A stretch of 64,000 nt of DNA. Source: Moniliella sp. 'wahieum'. Taxonomy: Eukaryota > Basidiomycota > Moniliellomycetes > Moniliellales > Moniliellaceae. The translations under genes were made by a program, and so were the position numbers. Shown here one piece after another: positions 33,096-45,969 of this stretch (position 1 is the first letter of the stretch; every line of letters starts with the position of its first letter). The stretch is from assembly GCA_003971905.1 (NCBI GenBank), contig RSEE01000089.1, positions 62,001 through 126,000 of the forward strand, read 5' to 3'. The notes beneath the pieces are model-generated. The model made no database searches. It had not been told where the DNA came from and saw only the letters and a program-made list of their open reading frames with translations.

Positions 33096-35644
33096 ATGAC
33101 CGACACGGGCACCAAGAGCGTAAAGCGAAAGGCGCCCGCTGCCAAGGCCGAGTCAAACAAATTGAATCACAAGGGAAGCGTCCCCGCACGCTTCCTTCCC
33201 AAGCCGCTCTTCCCATCTGGGCTGGCCGAGACGCCATCCTGTCCGCTGTGGCGCACAATGCGACAGTCGTGCTGGGCGAGAACTGGGTCGGGCAAGACAA
33301 ACCCAAGTGCCTCAGTTCCTCTTCCGCGCACGCAAGGAACTCAAACTGACCAGCAAAGCTTCGCCTGTCATCGCTATTACTCAACCAAGGCGTGTCGCGG
33401 CCGTCACACTCGCAAAGCGTGTAGAGCCGAGGAAATGCGCTGCCCGACCCAACCACCTTGAATCGCAAGGGCGCGCCAGCTCCTAAGGACGAGAGGAAAG
33501 GATGGCTCGGAGAAACCAAAGTCTTTACCGATTGTAGGATACGTCCGGTCCGGTTTGACGATCGTTCTTCTTCCGAAACAAGGATCGTTTCATGACCGAT
33601 GGCTTTTGTTGCGGGAGATGCTAGGCTCCTCGCTTACCCGCTCGCGGGCGGCAGCACCGTCCTTCGCCATCTTCTGACAAACCAGAGAGAAAAAGAAAGG
33701 GGAGGAGGGGAGGAGGCGGCGGTGGCTCTGGCTCCATCCGACTTGCGGCGGTATGGAGTGATCATTATTGATGAGGCGCACGAGCGGACGTTAGATACGG
33801 ATCTTTTGCTCGGTCTGGCCAAGATGATCCAGGCAGAGCGGTACCGTCGCGCCCGAGTGTGGGATGAGGATCCTAGTTCCCGCTCGGGCCCGCGACCACA
33901 AGAATTGAGGATCATCGTCATGTCTGCCACGTTGGACGCTGGCAAGTTTGTTGATTTTTTTGCCTCGCCGTTACAGGTTCCGTCACCCCTGCATCCTCTA
34001 GGGGTCCGTTTGACCTCTTCACCTACCCACGTACCTGTTCTTTACGTCCGTGGGCGGCAACACGGTGTGACACGCTTCCATACGCTGGAACCATGTGCAG
34101 ACTGGCGGGATGCGGCGTTGCGTGCGATCTGTCAAATCCACACCTCCTACCCGGCTGGGGACATTCTTGTCTTTATGACGGGACAAGAAGACATTGAGGC
34201 CATGGCATCCCAACTGCGTACCTATGCCCCTGGTCTGGCCAAGCAGGTTCAAGGAACCAACGATGAATCGGGCCAGGACGCAGAGCCCAAACCGCCTCTC
34301 TTGGAGCCTGTTCCGCTTTATGCTGCGCTCGGCCCCAAAGGCGCTGCTATTGCTTTTCGTCCTGCCGCTCCCGGCACCCGAAAGGTAATCCTTGCAACCA
34401 ACATTGCCGAAGCTTCCGTCACCCTGCCTGGCATCCGATATGTTGTCGACAGTGGACTGGCCAAGGTGGCGCGCTGGACCAGTACCGGAAGCGGCGGGGC
34501 GACGGAAATCTTAGCAGTCGAGCCGATCTCGCGCTCAAGTGCTACCCAGCGTGCGGGCCGTGCAGGTCGTGAAGCGGCAGGCACCTGTTTCCACCTCTAC
34601 ACATCCGACTCGGCTGAAACGCTGCCTCCCACCACCGAGCCCGCCTCAGCTCACGCCGACTTGAGCGGCTCCCTTTTGCGCCTTGCGGCTGTTGGCGTCG
34701 CTCCGGACCAGTTCCCTTGGCTCGATCCCCCCAGTACCGAGCGGTTGGCAGAAACTGTGATGCGCTTAGTGCAATTGGGTGCGTTGAAGTTGCCTGCGGC
34801 CGAAACGGCAGGCCAGGGCGCTCCAACACTCACGCCTCTTGGCGCCAGGATGGCACTTCTTCCACTTGAACCAGGACTGGCACGGGTCATCTTGGCTGCC
34901 GAGGCGTACGGGCCCAAGGTCACGCGCGAGGCAAGGGATCTGGTGGCCGTGCTGAGTGGGGAGCGAGGTATCTTTCTTGACCCGCGCCAGCGCCAGCGGG
35001 ACAAGGCCAAACGGGTGGCGCGTGCGCGTGGGTTAGGTGCCGAAGTGGCTTTGCCCGAGTCGGAAGACGAAGAAGAATTGGTCCATCCGTTTGTTCATCC
35101 TAGTGGGGATCACGCCACGGTGCTCGAGGCATTTTATGCGTACTTGCGCATGCGTGCCCAGGGCCTACCGCCAGCGGAGGTCCGTGCCTGGTGCACCAAC
35201 CACGGAGTTGACCATCGTGCTGCGGCTGAGGCAGCGCGTCTGCGTGTGCAGCTCAAGAAGGTGTGCAAGCAACAGCGAATCGAGTGCGACGATGGCCATG
35301 TTGATGAGATTGAACCGCTCGAACCACCCGATTCGGAAGAGGAAAGTGACCTGCCTGCCCTCACCGTCCTCCGTCCCGGCGGAGCAGGACGACAAGAGGC
35401 GTACGTGGATCTGCGACGTGCGCTCGTTGCGGCGCGGATGGGGCAGTATGCTGTTCGTGCCCCCGAAGGCGGCGGGTACCGCCGCGGAGACGAGCTGGTC
35501 AAAATCCACCCATCCTCGGTGCTGCACTCGAAAAAACCTGGGGTGATTGTGTTTGAAGAAGCAGTTCTCACAACCCAACTGTTTGTCCGCACCGTCAGTG
35601 CCATCGAGCCTGCTTGGCTGGCCGAGGCGTTTGCAGCACAATGA
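33096..35644 (+). CDS. DHR2: DEAH-box RNA helicase, Dhr2/DHX33-like
   Basis: An ATP-driven RNA helicase, probably nucleolar and acting in small-subunit rRNA maturation. Motifs in order: Walker A region near 33280 (TGSGKT), ITQPRRVAAVTLAKRV (Ia), IIIDEAHERT (II), IVMSATLDAGKF (III), ILVFMTGQEDIEAM, ATNIAEASVTLPGIRYVVDSG (IV-V, split here by a variable residue), SATQRAGRAGR (VI), then the winged-helix, ratchet and OB regions ending HPSSVLHSKKPGVIVFEE and IEPAWL. From 33599 the frame is open for 681 codons, and an acidic insert (PPDSEEESD) lies before the OB fold. The start MTDTGTKSVKRK at 33096 fits a short basic N-terminus. The Walker A stretch itself is crossed by two one-base frame changes, which suggests assembly errors. 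Confidence 0.88.
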
Positions 35645-36202
35645 ATTGCCATTCTTGCCCCTTCTGCGGTCTGAGCCACATGAGAGGGTCCGACGCTGCA
35701 GGAGATGCCGGCTGAACAGATCGTCTGAGTTAAAGAGCAGGCCACGCCCGCCATCCAGAGCAACGCCGCTAACTCCGCTTGAGTTGGCGTGGTTGGGAAT
35801 GGCAAGCGGGGGAGGCGGGCGGATAATGGTGGCGCGTCAGTAGTGAACTAGTGATGCCAGTGACTCTAGTGACTCTAGTGGCTAGTGACGCGGACGGGAG
35901 CGGAGACAGCTCGGGGGGTCAGACTGATCTGCCGACGGCCGGGATGCATCAACGGTGTGGCGACCGAAGATCCATCGATGATATCGATGTCGATGATACC
36001 GTCCGTGCACCCCCCCTCTTTGCCGCGTTAGGCCGGCTATAATGTCGGAGACTCGGAGACTGGCAAGTTTGATTGGAGTTGGCGGAGTTAAGATTCACTA
36101 GCAACCACTTCTCCAGCGGTTAAATACCCTCTCTCTTGCCCCGCTAGACTTGAATCCCAAACTCCCAACCCCCCCGCTTGTTCCCCGTTCTCCATTGCCA
36201 GT
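35645..36202. other. Intergenic, 3' of DHR2 and 5' of the methyltransferase
   Basis: No gene seen. It contains GTGACTCTAGTGACT repeats (about 35846-35890) and GATCCATCGATGATATCGATG (split palindromic words about 35970-35995). Confidence 0.5.
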
Positions 36203-37104
36203 ATGTCAATCAACGCTGTTGCCGTCCAAGGATTCAACAATGTCAGCGCGTCAGGGGTGTATGACCGTGCGCGTCCCACGTACCCCGCAGCGGTATTGGA
36301 TACAATGCTCGATGCCGCGGGTGAAAGCGTCATCTGGCAAGCCGCTGAAGGTGGTGGAGTTTGGCGCCGGCTCGGGCATCTCGACACGCGCCTTGCTCGG
36401 GCGAGCGAAGGAGCGGGCATTGAGGTGGCGTCGTTAACCGCTGTGGAACCCAGTGCTGGAATGCGCACCGCCTGGACTCAATCTACCGCTCCCCTCCAAC
36501 TTGCGCACTCGCTCAAGATCTATGACGGCACGTTTGACACCTTCCCCCCGAAGTGGTACCAGAGGGGGGTGCGGACCTTGTGCTGATTGCCCAGGCTTGG
36601 CACTGGGTCGTCTCTCCCACTGCTGCAATCGTAGCGATCGCCCATACTCTCCACAGCAAGGGTGTGTGGGCGCTGCTGTGGAACCTTGAGGACCGGGACG
36701 GGGGCGACGGTATCCCTGCTACTCCTTGGGTGGGACAGCTGAGGGACCTGTACGAAAAGTACGAGGCGGGCACACCGCAGTACCGGCTCGGAAAGTGGAA
36801 GCAAGGCATGGTCGCTGCTAAAGACACCTTCCTTACTTTCTTCCAGCCGCCTGCAGGGGAGTTGTGGGCCGGAGAGCCCCACGTCGTTCACACTGAGCGC
36901 GAAACGACGGTGAACGGGGTGGTGGAGCGCGTCTTGTCCAAGTCTTACATTGGAATTCTCTCTCCCGAGGAACAGGAGGGCCTTAAGAAACAGATTCAAG
37001 ACCTGTTCGCCCAGTCGGATGCTGCGTTGGGTCGACGTTGGTTGGGAGAGGGCACATTTGCCTATCCTTATCGGACTGACTTGTTCCTCTTTTACCGTCT
37101 CTAA
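36203..37104 (+). CDS. Class I SAM-dependent methyltransferase (Methyltransf_11 type)
   Basis: The protein starts MSINAVAVQGFN and shows the YDRARPTYPAAVLD lead typical of fungal UbiE/trans-aconitate-type methyltransferases. It then has the SAM-binding motif I VVEFGAGSGIST, TAVEPSAGM (motif II region, acidic residue binding the ribose), DLVLIAQAWHWV (motif IV) and LLWNLEDRD. About 300 residues end at TAA 37104. The substrate cannot be read from sequence; relatives act on small acids or on unknown substrates in the cytosol. The frame changes around motif I and near 36550, again by single bases in a well-conserved context. ATG 36203 gives a normal family length. Confidence 0.8.
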
Positions 37105-37705
37105 TAGGGCCGCTATCTTTGTGGTGCCCTTCCGAAGAGAATAATGCCGTCAGTGCGTTGGGCCGTGTGCATGGGCAGTATATACTAGGTGTGAGAGGCA
37201 GTGAGAGTCGCCCAATCGCAATCGTGAAGAGGAAGAGGAAGAGGAGATGAAGAGGAAGAGTGACTAGTGACTGGTGACTGGCCGGTGACTGGTGATTACC
37301 AGAATCCCCTTGGAGAAGTTGGGCAGCCGACTGTCGTTGCGTTTTGACGCGTTCCAACGCGTCACGACTTGGCCTTCTGCTGCGTTTCAATTTGCTGTTT
37401 GCTTTCTGTCGGGGGCATTTTGCTGACGGACAGTGCAGCCGCGGCACCCCATTAGTAGCATCCGACGTGCCCATCTGGGGCCGGGGCGAGTCGGCACGTG
37501 CCGAGCAGTGCGCCCCTCTGCTGCCCAGGCACGGGGCCAGCCGGGCGGCCCAACCAGCCCATTCGGTCGGCCTGCTTATGTACGCAGCAGCGCCGAAAAG
37601 CTTCGCTGCAATCGCTGATCGCTGCAAACGGGCTTGCCACCACCACCACCTGGGGTATTCCTCCCCACGCGTCGCCCAACCGCACCTCCACTCCACATCC
37701 AAGCC
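37105..37705. other. Intergenic, upstream of the zinc-cluster gene
   Basis: No gene seen. It contains GAGGAAGAGGAAGAG and GTGACTAGTGACTGGTGACTGG motifs (about 37225-37290). Pyrimidine-rich sequence comes before the next ATG. Confidence 0.5.
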
Positions 37706-40565
37706 ATGCACGCCGACGCCACCCCGCCCGGCTCTACTGCCCCCGCCCCTCCGCCGTGGAAGCAGGCGAGGAACGTGTCGTTCCCCGCCCCCGCCTCGGT
37801 GTGACGCTCTCCACCCTCCTTCCCTCCCCCGCCCCAATCCGACGCGGAGATTTCTCGCTCGACGCGCCGCGCCGAGCAGCGCGTAGCCGCTCGCGCAAAC
37901 GACCCCACCTCCTCCACTGCCGCCGCAGCCTTGGCGATGGCCGCCTCGTCCTTGGGCCCTCCCTCGATCCACGTCCCTCTCCCTGGCGATTCGGACCCCT
38001 TGCCGCCCAACCCCCCCTTTCCGCGCTCCTCGGCTCCCGCTTTGCCTGTCCTCCCCCCCGACCATCGCGAGGGGGAGAAGGACACACCCGCTTTGCCGGC
38101 AGATGTGCTGGGAGCGCTGCAGTCCATTGAGCAGGCCTTCAGCACTGCTCTTCCGACCAGGAGAGGGCAAGGGTACTGCAGCGCACACTGCGTGCCCGTG
38201 CGGTTCTGGGTCACGGCCCGCTCCCCCCTCCCGGCGGACCCACCTTTCTCAAGCACAGGTTGGACACCAGTTCCCCCAGTACGCCCAAACAGCCCATATT
38301 CCGCCGCATGTCCAACTTACCACGGGGGCTCCTTCCTCTACCCCGATTTCCGCCCTGCCGCACACCTCCTCCGGCTCCCCTCAACCCCTCAGTTTGTCCC
38401 GCTCCTGGGCATTCTGGCCCGGCCGCCGGGCCGGCGCCGGCACCGGCACCGGGACATTCGCCTATTCCTGCTAATCCTGGTGCTGCTGTCGGTGCTGATA
38501 CTGATGCGCCTCCCCCTCCTCCCCCCCCGCCCCTCCCCTGGAACCTGCTTCTGCCCCGTCTTATGTTCCTCCCCCTTCTGCTGCTGCTGCCGCCGCTGCC
38601 CAAGCTATTGCTGCTGCCCAAGCTGCCGCCGCCACTGCTGCCACTGCGCCCCCGCGTCTGCATCGGCCCCCCATCCCCTTGCGGGGGTAGCGACAACATC
38701 AATGGCATCGCCAACCGTTACACCGTCAGCATCGGAGCATTCGAGCTCGGCGATTCCGCTTCCTCCGGCAGGTGCGTCGAACAGTGCGACTTCGGCCGGT
38801 TTTTCCGTTGGACCTCAGGCAGGACCATGAATCAGCGCCCCTGTGCCAGAGACGTGGATCAGCAATGTAGTGCCGAGTCAACGGGAAAATGTGCCGGCGT
38901 GCGACCGATGCCGCTCGCAGAAGCTCAAGTGCGACAAGAAGATGCCCTGTGGGCGGTGTGTGAGCTGAAACACCAATGCACACGAAACGACGTGTTGATG
39001 CGACGTGGCCCGCCCACGCGGCTGCAACGCGAAATCTTTAAGCACATTGGCCTGGAGTACCGTACCTTCCGGGACCGTTTGGCGGAAAAACGAGAGGCGC
39101 GTCTGCTGGCCCTTGGAATCGGCCCGGACGGCCTCCCCCTCGCTTCTCAATCTCAAGACGGCACGGGCGACCCAGCCCAACTCTCGGCCGCTGCCGCCGC
39201 GGCACTGGCCAATCGCTCTGCCCCGTCCCTGGAGAAAACCCGTACTGGCGCTCGGTTCCAGCTCCATGTTCCAGCCTATGTCGCGGCCAAGCATAAGGCT
39301 GAAGCTCGCCAGGCGGCGCTGCAAGCTGGCATCCAGCCTCCCGCCGTCAGTCCCAGCACGCCCCCTGTTCAAGCCCGCTCTACCCCTCTACCGCTCGAGG
39401 GGGAAGCTTCGGAGCAAGCGGCCGTCGCTGCGGCTGCGGCTGCGGCAGCAGCTGCTTTCCTCCCTTCCAATGGCCACTCTATCCGTTTGGCGTATTAGAT
39501 TCGGACGAATTGCATGCATTCGTACAAGGCTACGCGGAAGCTGCTGCGGCGCAGGCCCAGGCTTCTCCTCACCCGGACCCACCGAGCGGACCGGAACCGA
39601 CGCCTTCGGAACCGGATGCACCTCCGCCTGTGCCTCCTCCTGCGCCGGCCCCCGCGTTACCCCTACAAGAAGGCACGTTCAATCCGGACTTTTACACCAC
39701 GGTGGCGGACCATGCGGATCGTGAGGCGGGGGAAGAGAAGGAGCCTGATCCACCAGCTCCCACCGACCCAGTCCCAACCACCAGCACCAATGGTGGCAAC
39801 AATGTGCACCGCGTGTACGGTCGTTTCCCGCACCCACACCCTACCCCCTCTCGGCCGCATGCGTGGGCACGTCGACCAGTGCTGGCGCAACAAGAGACGG
39901 GCGCCATGTCGCTGGCCGATGCGGTCGGGGCCAGTTCGCGGGCTACCAGCCCGCTGCCCGATGCACCAGCGACCACGAACGAAGCGGCGATCGAGGCATT
40001 GTTGTTGTTGCGGGACCATGGCCATGCAGGGGACGCCGAGGTACCGGACACGCCGCACGAACGCAGGATTCAGATCCACCCCATCCTTCTGCTGCCCCAC
40101 CGGCCGAGACCGAGGACCCCGCCCCGCTTTTGCCCAGCGCACCGTTGGATGCCCAAGCGACGGAGTCTACGTTGCAGCCGACCGAGCAAGGTGGGCAGGT
40201 GCCGCCTCCACCTGCGCTGGAAGAGGCGCAGACACGCACCAGAGCACCAGCAGCCGTCCCAGGAACAAGAGCCGACGCAAGAGCAGCCGACGCAAGAGCA
40301 TCAACGGGCCTCCTTGCTTCGGCGGCGCAGGGTCTGGTACCGACGGGGGAGCTCCCCCCACGACCGAGGAGCGAGAGGGACGTGGCCCCGACGCGACCGA
40401 GGTGCCGGAGGGCGTGGCTCACATGGTAGCGCTTGGCCGGAGGATGGGCCGGATGTGGCGGCGTCGGGCAGCAGCAAGCGCCGGCGGGACGCGGGGGAGG
40501 CGACCGAGGCAGAGGCAGAGGCCGAGGCAGACGCGTTGCTGTCCAAGCGGCTGCGTGCCGAGTAA
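37706..40565 (+). CDS. Zn2Cys6 (C6 zinc cluster) transcription factor
   Basis: A fungal-type nuclear DNA-binding protein. The zinc cluster is at about 38905-38985 and reads CDRCRSQKLKCDKKMPCGRC, followed after six residues by the last Cys (C-x2-C-x6-C-x5-C-x2-C-x6-C). Unlike most family members the cluster is not near the N-terminus: about 390 residues of Pro/Ala/Ser-rich sequence precede it. After it come ReiFKHIGLEYRTFRDRLAEKR-type helical sequence, an Ala-rich run, and an acidic, Gln/Glu-rich C-terminus ending ALLSKRLRAE. I see no fungal_trans middle-homology region. The proposed start (ATG 37706, MHADATPPG) and several single-base frame changes are inferred from composition. Confidence 0.7.
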
Positions 40566-41327
40566 GAGGGGTCGGACGTTGTTCAGCGTTCACCGTTGTA
40601 CGTGATCGGTGGTCCTGGTTGGGGGAGGACGGAGAGCCCAGCCGGAGAGAGAGAGATGGGACATTTGCGCAATTCTTACTGATTTGACCGTCGAGCTGGA
40701 GCGCTGGAAGAAGCAGCGGCGTGTGTGCCCCCAGACGTAGTGGGTACTTTAGCGTTCTACTTGGCAGTAATTTTGGTAGGGCCATGCTGGAAGGCAGTTC
40801 GGGAGGAAAGTTGAAATGTTGATCCGCAGCGTCGCTCGCGTGCTTGATAGCTGTCCAGATCACGCATCGCGCTTGGATGGCCGGTGACCGATCAAGGATC
40901 GCTGGCTCAGGCGGCGGCTCGCGCGCAGCACCCCGCCGCCGCTGGCTGGCGCCGTGCCTGCACCCCCTGCGGCGGCAGGGGGGGAGTGGCACGTGGTGCA
41001 TGCCCAGCCAACCCTAGGTCTGGGAGCCCGCGTCGTCGCCGGCGCGTGGCGCGGGGGCAGTGTTGGGTGCCGCGGCGTCGCGGGAGGCGGCACGGGGGCA
41101 GCGAGCGAGCGCACACCACTCGCCACTGGGCTGGTGCGGCACACAGGAGCAGGCGGCCGCTGGCTGGCTGGCTGGCTGGGACCTGGCGCCTGGCAGGTGG
41201 CAGGTGAGGTGGCAGGTGGCAGTCGCCTGCCTCCGTTCTGCTCTGCTCGGCTCGCCTCGCCTCGGCTCTTTCGCCCCCCCCCCTTCTCCAGCTCGGCGCC
41301 ACCACCCTCCTCTGGCATCTGTTCGCG
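40566..41327. other. Intergenic and 5' leader of ARF1
   Basis: No gene recognised. The last 100 bp before ARF1 is CT-rich (CTCGCCTCGCCTCGG, then a C run), typical of a strong fungal promoter. Long open frames across it on both strands are due to high GC. Confidence 0.5.
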
Positions 41328-42114
<787 letters not shown>

Positions 42115-44147
42115 ATGCAAGGGTAGGGATCTGTTACCAGTTCGGATTTGTTGGGATCCGGATTGGGATCGCCGTCTTGGGTTCCTGCTCCTGGCTTTTT
42201 TCTCGAGGGGGCGAGGATCGTAGGGCCGATCCCCATGTACCGATGATAGCCCTCTATAGCCCTCTTCTGCCACCATTGCTATCGATCGTCATTGGCCTAT
42301 TCTGCAGGGATGGTAGATTGCCTGGTGGGGTCAATTGGTTTCGGGCCAGCCATGACACATTAATTGTTAAGCTTGAAGGTCAATTCGAGGCGAGACAACC
42401 CCTGTCTCGCCCGTTGACGTAACAGAACCAGCGGCGCAGAGAGTAGTGTGGGTGGGGGTTAGTACTTAGTACTTAAGTGGTGAACCATGAATGACCGCCG
42501 GAAGTGCGGTGCAGGCGAAGAAAAAAACATAGATTCCCAACTGCTGCTTTTCTTGGGCCTATATATTATCGCCGGTCAACGCAATGCAACCACCTTTTCT
42601 CAGAACGGTACTACCCAGCAGCACAGGGCGGGGCTCAAGAAGGGAGGGAGGTGGTGCAAGGGGAACGTTGTTCTCGACGCAGAGGATGAACCGGTTGGAG
42701 CCCCCAAGCATATCTCCCTCTGCTCCTTTTTCTCTGCCTCTTTCCTTGCCTCCTTCTTTGCAAGCGCCACTGCCTTCCCCTCCCCATCCCTGCTACTCTG
42801 CCTTGGTGTATTCGCCCGATGGCTAGCAATTACGTCCTCTTCTCTTCCTGCGCAGCACAACACAGTTCCAGTTCCACCGTTGAACTGCTCATTGATCCGA
42901 GACCGGTTGGGTCAAGTTGACGACCCTATCCTCACACCCCATGCGCAACCTGGGCGTCCTACGCATCCATTCGCCAACTGGCCACTTGTCTTTGTCCTCT
43001 CAGCAACCCCCACCCTCCCTCTGTCGCGTCGAGATCAAGATCACGGTCTTGGCATCGACATCAAGACGCAGAGACGCACAGGACTGCTGTACCCGCCTCG
43101 ATCGTGCAGCGCTGGTCTTGGCTGGACTCCCTTCGCTGTCCACAGGCGCAAGGTGGTGGCGGGTAGGGACGCCCAGGCACACCCAGGGTGCAGGAACGGG
43201 GTCTTGCTTGACATGTAGGCGGCGGCGCTCCATCTCTCCCCTTTGCTCGTTACGGGACGGGACACTACGGCGTCCGCGCCGCAGGGAGCGCAACGGGTGC
43301 ACACAAGGGGGAGGGAGGATGGGGAGGCAAAAAGAACAGTGGATTGCTTCGATTAGATTAGTATCGTTTACTACGAGCATGTGAATACCACTGGCTCGAG
43401 TAAAGTAGGTCACGCGACGAAGGCGCTAGTTGGTACCCGATACCACGTGGGCGGTAGCCGACAACGACCTGTTGGTCCGTGGGAGCTTTGCCGCCGGAGC
43501 AGGCGGGGCGGAGCGAGTCGGGGAGGGGTGGCAAGCGGGATGACTTGATGACCAGGGATCGATCGATGGCGATGGTCGAATTGATCGCGAATGGCTTTGA
43601 AACTTTGTGTTGTGAGCCCGTGTTTGGTCGGGTCACTCGGTCACTAGCTAGCTCGTCCCTGCTAGTGGTAGATCTTATCCCCAAGTGCTAAGGCTTAAGG
43701 ATAAACACGTTCGAACCCCCACCCCCCTGAACCGAATCAAAGGGATGCGTGAGGCGAGGCATGGCTGGTGGCCCACCGCAGTGGACCCTCGAAGCGGTCC
43801 CCCCAAAGGAGGCGGGCCAGGAGGCAGTGATATATGGATGCTGTGGTGTGGATGATAGATGATGCAATGATGGATCATGCATTGCTGGGATGCCCGTGCG
43901 ATGCGTTTGCCACTGGCCTGACCGAGGGCAGTTGGGCAGTCTTGTGAAGCGGCTGAGCGGAGAGCAGCTGATTGCATCTCCAAGAACACCCGTTTATTAT
44001 CGCGGACCGATTAGGCGATTACGACGGGATGATTCATCCTACAAATAAGCAACGGTTGGTGGGCTTACTGTGGTTTGGTTCGGCCCGCCTCTCTTTTTCT
44101 CCCCCCACCTCCACACTCACCTCCGTTGCTCCTTCCCCTCTCCTCCC
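42115..44147. other. Intergenic or unrecognised region (2 kb)
   Basis: No gene I can name. A 243-codon frame at 42487-43218 (+) and overlapping frames on the minus strand have no motif I know. A CT-rich tract (about 42710-42790), followed by an ATG at 42820 and a CCTCTCAG near 43000, could mark a small gene. The rest is featureless. Confidence 0.4.
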
Positions 44148-44477
44148 ATGTCGTCTGGCTTCCGTGCATTCAAGAAGTACTGGTACGCGCCCGAGGCGGT
44201 GCCCATCTACATCTTCACTGGCGGTGCGTTCGCCGGGTCGATGTGGTACCTCTACCGACTCTCACAGGTCCGACCATCGTGTGGAACCACAAGGAGAACC
44301 CCGAGCCTTGGAACAAGATTACCCCCGGTACTAACACCAAGCTGGTCACGATCAACGTACGTGCTCCTCTCCTATGCGCTGAGCCGGAATTTTGGACCGT
44401 GGTGTGAACAGTTTGGACTGACCTTTGATCCCTGCGTGCCACAGCAAGACTTTGACCGCCAGTACAAGCGCGAGTAA
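44148..44477 (+). CDS. B12D/NDUFA4 (MLRQ)-like mitochondrial inner-membrane subunit
   Basis: A short single-span protein of the B12D/NDUFA4 family, associated with respiratory complexes I or IV. Exon 1 (44148-44356) encodes FKKYWYAPEAVPIYIF, the membrane helix TGGAFAGSMWYLYRL, and then GPTIVWNHKENPEPWNK, the conserved tail. The intron 44357-44444 opens with GTACGT, has an ACTGAC branch site and ends in CACAG. Exon 2 encodes QDFDRQYKRE and a stop. One base is out of frame at CAGGTCCG (about 44268) between helix and tail, in a G run. The predicted length of about 80 residues fits the family. Confidence 0.88.
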   Translation: MSSGFRAFKKYWYAPEAVPIYIFTGGAFAGSMWYLYRLSQVRPSCGTTRRTPSLGTRLPPVLTPSWSRSTYVLLSYALSRNFGPWCEQFGLTFDPCVPQQDFDRQYKRE

Positions 44478-45969
44478 GGCACGCAACCTATCATCGGAGG
44501 GCATCTACTACCTAGCTTTTGCACTACGCTGCTTTGGAAAGGGAGAGACGTGTCCATCGAACCTTTGGTGGGCAGAGGTGGTACACTTGGGTACCGTCTA
44601 TGGAAATTCATTATGCTTGTCTTATGCTTGTTTCATGCGTATAATAGTGTCTCATATTTGCGTCATGCCCTGCCTCAACATCACTGGTGGAGCCGCCACC
44701 CCTCTCGATAATAGCACACAGCCCCAGATTGCCCCCCATCCACCATCCTACCGTGCCAGCAAGTGTCAGCCTGCTTGAGTACTGGGATGCTTGTGAAAAG
44801 TAATACCTGTTGGGTCCCAGGTCAGACCGGGCCCGAACAACGACAACGAGACAATAAGAGGCCGACAAAGGCATGGATTGGATTGGATGGATTCTTGGAT
44901 TGGATTGGACTGGATTGGATTGGACTGGATTGTATTGGATCGTCACGTGTCACCGAGGCAACCCGGGAACCCACTGGGGTCTGGGGAACCGGTTCCACCT
45001 ATATATCTGACAAACTGGCAGAGGAACCCAACCCCCAAAAAAGAGAAGCAAGGGCCAAAGGTTGGAGCGCAACCACAGTACCCGTGGCCAAACAGAAAAA
45101 TGAAACAAAAATGGCCCACGTAAAACGCAGCGCATCATAACGAAAAACGCAACGCAACTCAACCACCCAACCCAACTGACCACGGCCACCGCCACCGCCA
45201 CCGACCGTTCCCCGTACCCCGTACCCCGGTACCCGGTACCCTCTCCTCGGGGTCACACGCCCACACGTGGGCGCAGAAGGTAAAGACCGAGTGCATAAGT
45301 AGGGGAAGGTGGTGGGGGGAGCACGTCGCCTGCCCAAATACAGCACAGGTCCAGATGAACGCGCAAAGGAAGGGAGGGGTTGTGGGCCGGTACTGCGGCA
45401 TCAGTGGACCACATGGGTGCGAGATGCAGTACCAACTCCTCCTCCTCCCCCCCCCCCCGCCGGCGCCCCCCGACTCACACACCACGCAACACGCAACACA
45501 CATACCCAGATATGCAGATGCAGATGTACTCGACAGCGATGCGCATGGGAGAGAGCAAGTCCGGTCCACGGAACGGAAGACCTACGGCCAACCGACCGCC
45601 CTGCCCGGCCGTAAGGAAAAGTGAGACAGAAAAAAGAGTTGGAGTAGGTTGATCAGGTCACAAGGCACGACCCTGACCATACCCCAACTGTATCCCGAAC
45701 CACTGGGCTCCCGACTCATGATGACAAGGGCAAGGTCCAGTGCAGGACAGGAACCTGGACCAGAGCCACTTGTAGAGGAGCAAGGAAGCTGTGACTGTAG
45801 ACGGACATGACACGGACAGAGACAGGGAGACTGCAGAGTAACAGTACTCTTACTCCATCCGGCGCCGTTTATGGTCGCCTTCCTCGTCAGCCCGACCTTT
45901 GAGCATCAAGCCACCAGGGGTTCGTCCCAACTGGCCTTGTGAGCCTGCGCACGCGTTGCTGGTAATGGT
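44478..45969. other. Intergenic with microsatellites
   Basis: No gene seen. It holds an ATTGG array (about 44874-44942) and GTACCC repeats (about 45208-45242). A string of GGTACCGG-type words and a C run lie around 45448-45460. Confidence 0.5.
44874..44942 (+). repeat. ATTGG pentanucleotide microsatellite
   Basis: About a dozen imperfect GGATT/GGACT units in tandem. Confidence 0.9.

Noticed and set aside
42487-43218. 243-codon open frame on the plus strand
   Set aside because: No recognisable motif, and competing frames of similar length exist on both strands.
43700-43730. GTTCGAACCCC resembling a tRNA T arm
   Set aside because: No matching acceptor, D or anticodon stems can be folded around it.
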